From NCBI GenBank assembly GCA_020854065.1, contig JADZGF010000008.1, positions 1-36,806 on the forward strand: DNA of 36,806 nucleotides. Direction: 5' to 3'. Source of the DNA: Candidatus Nomurabacteria bacterium. GTDB taxonomy: Bacteria > Patescibacteriota > Minisyncoccia > Phycocordibacterales > SBAW01. Below, piece after piece: positions 36,472 through 36,806 of this stretch. A program made the translations under genes and the position numbers. Each line of letters opens with the position of its first letter. Within the stretch, counting starts at the first letter, position 1. Below the pieces are notes generated by a model. That model was not told the DNA's origin. It saw only the letters and a list, made by a program, of their open reading frames with translations, and did not search any database.

Positions 36472-36806
36472 TTATTTAGGGCGCTTTGCACCATAGCGGG
36501 AACGCGATACACGGCGCTTGTCGAGACCTGCTGCATCGAGCTTGCCACGTACGACTTGGTAGCGAACGTTAATGTCCTTCACACGACCAGCGCGTACGAT
36601 AACGACCGAGTGCTCCTGGAGATTGTGACCCTCGCCTGGGATGTAGGCAGTGATCTCCTGACCGTTGGTGAGGCGTACGCGGGCGATCTTACGAATAGCC
36701 GAGTTTGGCTTGCGAGGAGTCGTCGTCGTTACTTTAAGGCATACCCCGCGCTTAAAAGGCGACGGGTAGAATACCGGCTTGTTTTGCAACGTGTTAAAGC
36801 CGCGCG
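36472..36806 (-). CDS. rpsL: 30S ribosomal protein S12 (N-terminus outside the window)
   Basis: The frame is open to the right edge, so the listed start (TTG 36789) is not the true start. Visible: [70 protein letters not shown] and the C-terminal [15 protein letters not shown]. The KPNSA loop and GRVKD segment at the decoding site are present; the usual PGVRYH after KDL is here INVRYQ. It heads rpsL-rpsG. Confidence 0.97.
   Translation of the reverse strand, partial: RGFNTLQNKPVFYPSPFKRGVCLKVTTTTPRKPNSAIRKIARVRLTNGQEITAYIPGEGHNLQEHSVVIVRAGRVKDINVRYQVVRGKLDAAGLDKRRVSRSRYGAKRPK

Noticed and set aside
1-36806. CRISPR arrays, insertion sequences, rRNA genes, alternative genetic code
   Set aside because: No regular direct repeats with spacers, no transposase frame, no rRNA sequence, and all core genes end at standard stops without internal TGA or TAG.

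Overview
The window looks like chromosome of a Patescibacteria/CPR bacterium, most likely a Parcubacteria lineage of moderate GC. Supporting signs are compact genes, a DUF5667-type membrane protein paired with an ECF sigma factor, small exported proteins with peptidoglycan-binding-like repeats, a zinc-type S14, and the absence of rpmD (L30) between rpsE and rplO, which is typical of CPR genomes. The standard code fits every gene. The genus cannot be fixed from this window.

Layout. 1-720: 3' end of a serine recombinase whose frame runs through a tRNA-Ser(GCU) gene on the other strand, probably the edge of an integrated element. 717-5734: DUF5667 protein, ECF sigma factor, malic enzyme and divergent recG. 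5753-7665: tRNA-Ile with anticodon UAU, an HTH protein and three small genes of unknown function. 7704-12107: ftsH, smpB, tmRNA, a small membrane protein and infC-rpmI-rplT. 12138-14095: LOG-family protein and a beta-CASP metallo-beta-lactamase protein. About 14123-14268: a probable structured RNA. 14288 to the right edge: the ribosomal supercluster, read leftwards on the minus strand in the order rpsL, rpsG, fusA, tuf, rpsJ, L3-L4-L23-L2, S19-L22-S3-L16-L29-S17-L14-L24-L5, S14-S8-L6-L18-S5-L15, secY, gmk, adk, map, ndk.

The most unusual feature is that this normally continuous cluster is cut at five places: rpsG|fusA, fusA|tuf, rpsJ|rplC, rplB|rpsS and rplE|rpsN. Each cut holds small uncharacterised or exported genes with their own promoters and terminators. 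Most of the small unknown genes, here and at 6.6-7.1 kb, carry a clear Shine-Dalgarno (SD) sequence (AAGGAGG, GGAG, GAGGT). The housekeeping and ribosomal genes show almost none.

Many monocistronic or first genes (recG, malic enzyme, smpB, the HTH gene, the MBL gene, adk, ftsH, a small membrane protein) have a -10 element, often extended (TGnTAnnnT), ending about 6-10 nt before the start codon. That geometry predicts leaderless or nearly leaderless mRNAs. The window therefore seems to show three initiation modes: leaderless for first genes, SD-less internal genes in ribosomal operons, and SD-driven small genes. The recG/malic enzyme pair shares one perfect 15-bp palindrome that is an extended -10 on both strands.

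Functionally the genes cover translation (ribosomal proteins, IF3, EF-Tu, EF-G, tmRNA/SmpB), protein export and quality control (SecY, FtsH, Map), nucleotide kinases (Adk, Gmk, Ndk), DNA repair (RecG) and envelope signalling. Start sites were chosen by homology and promoter or SD position. Nothing was computed beyond reading the sequence.
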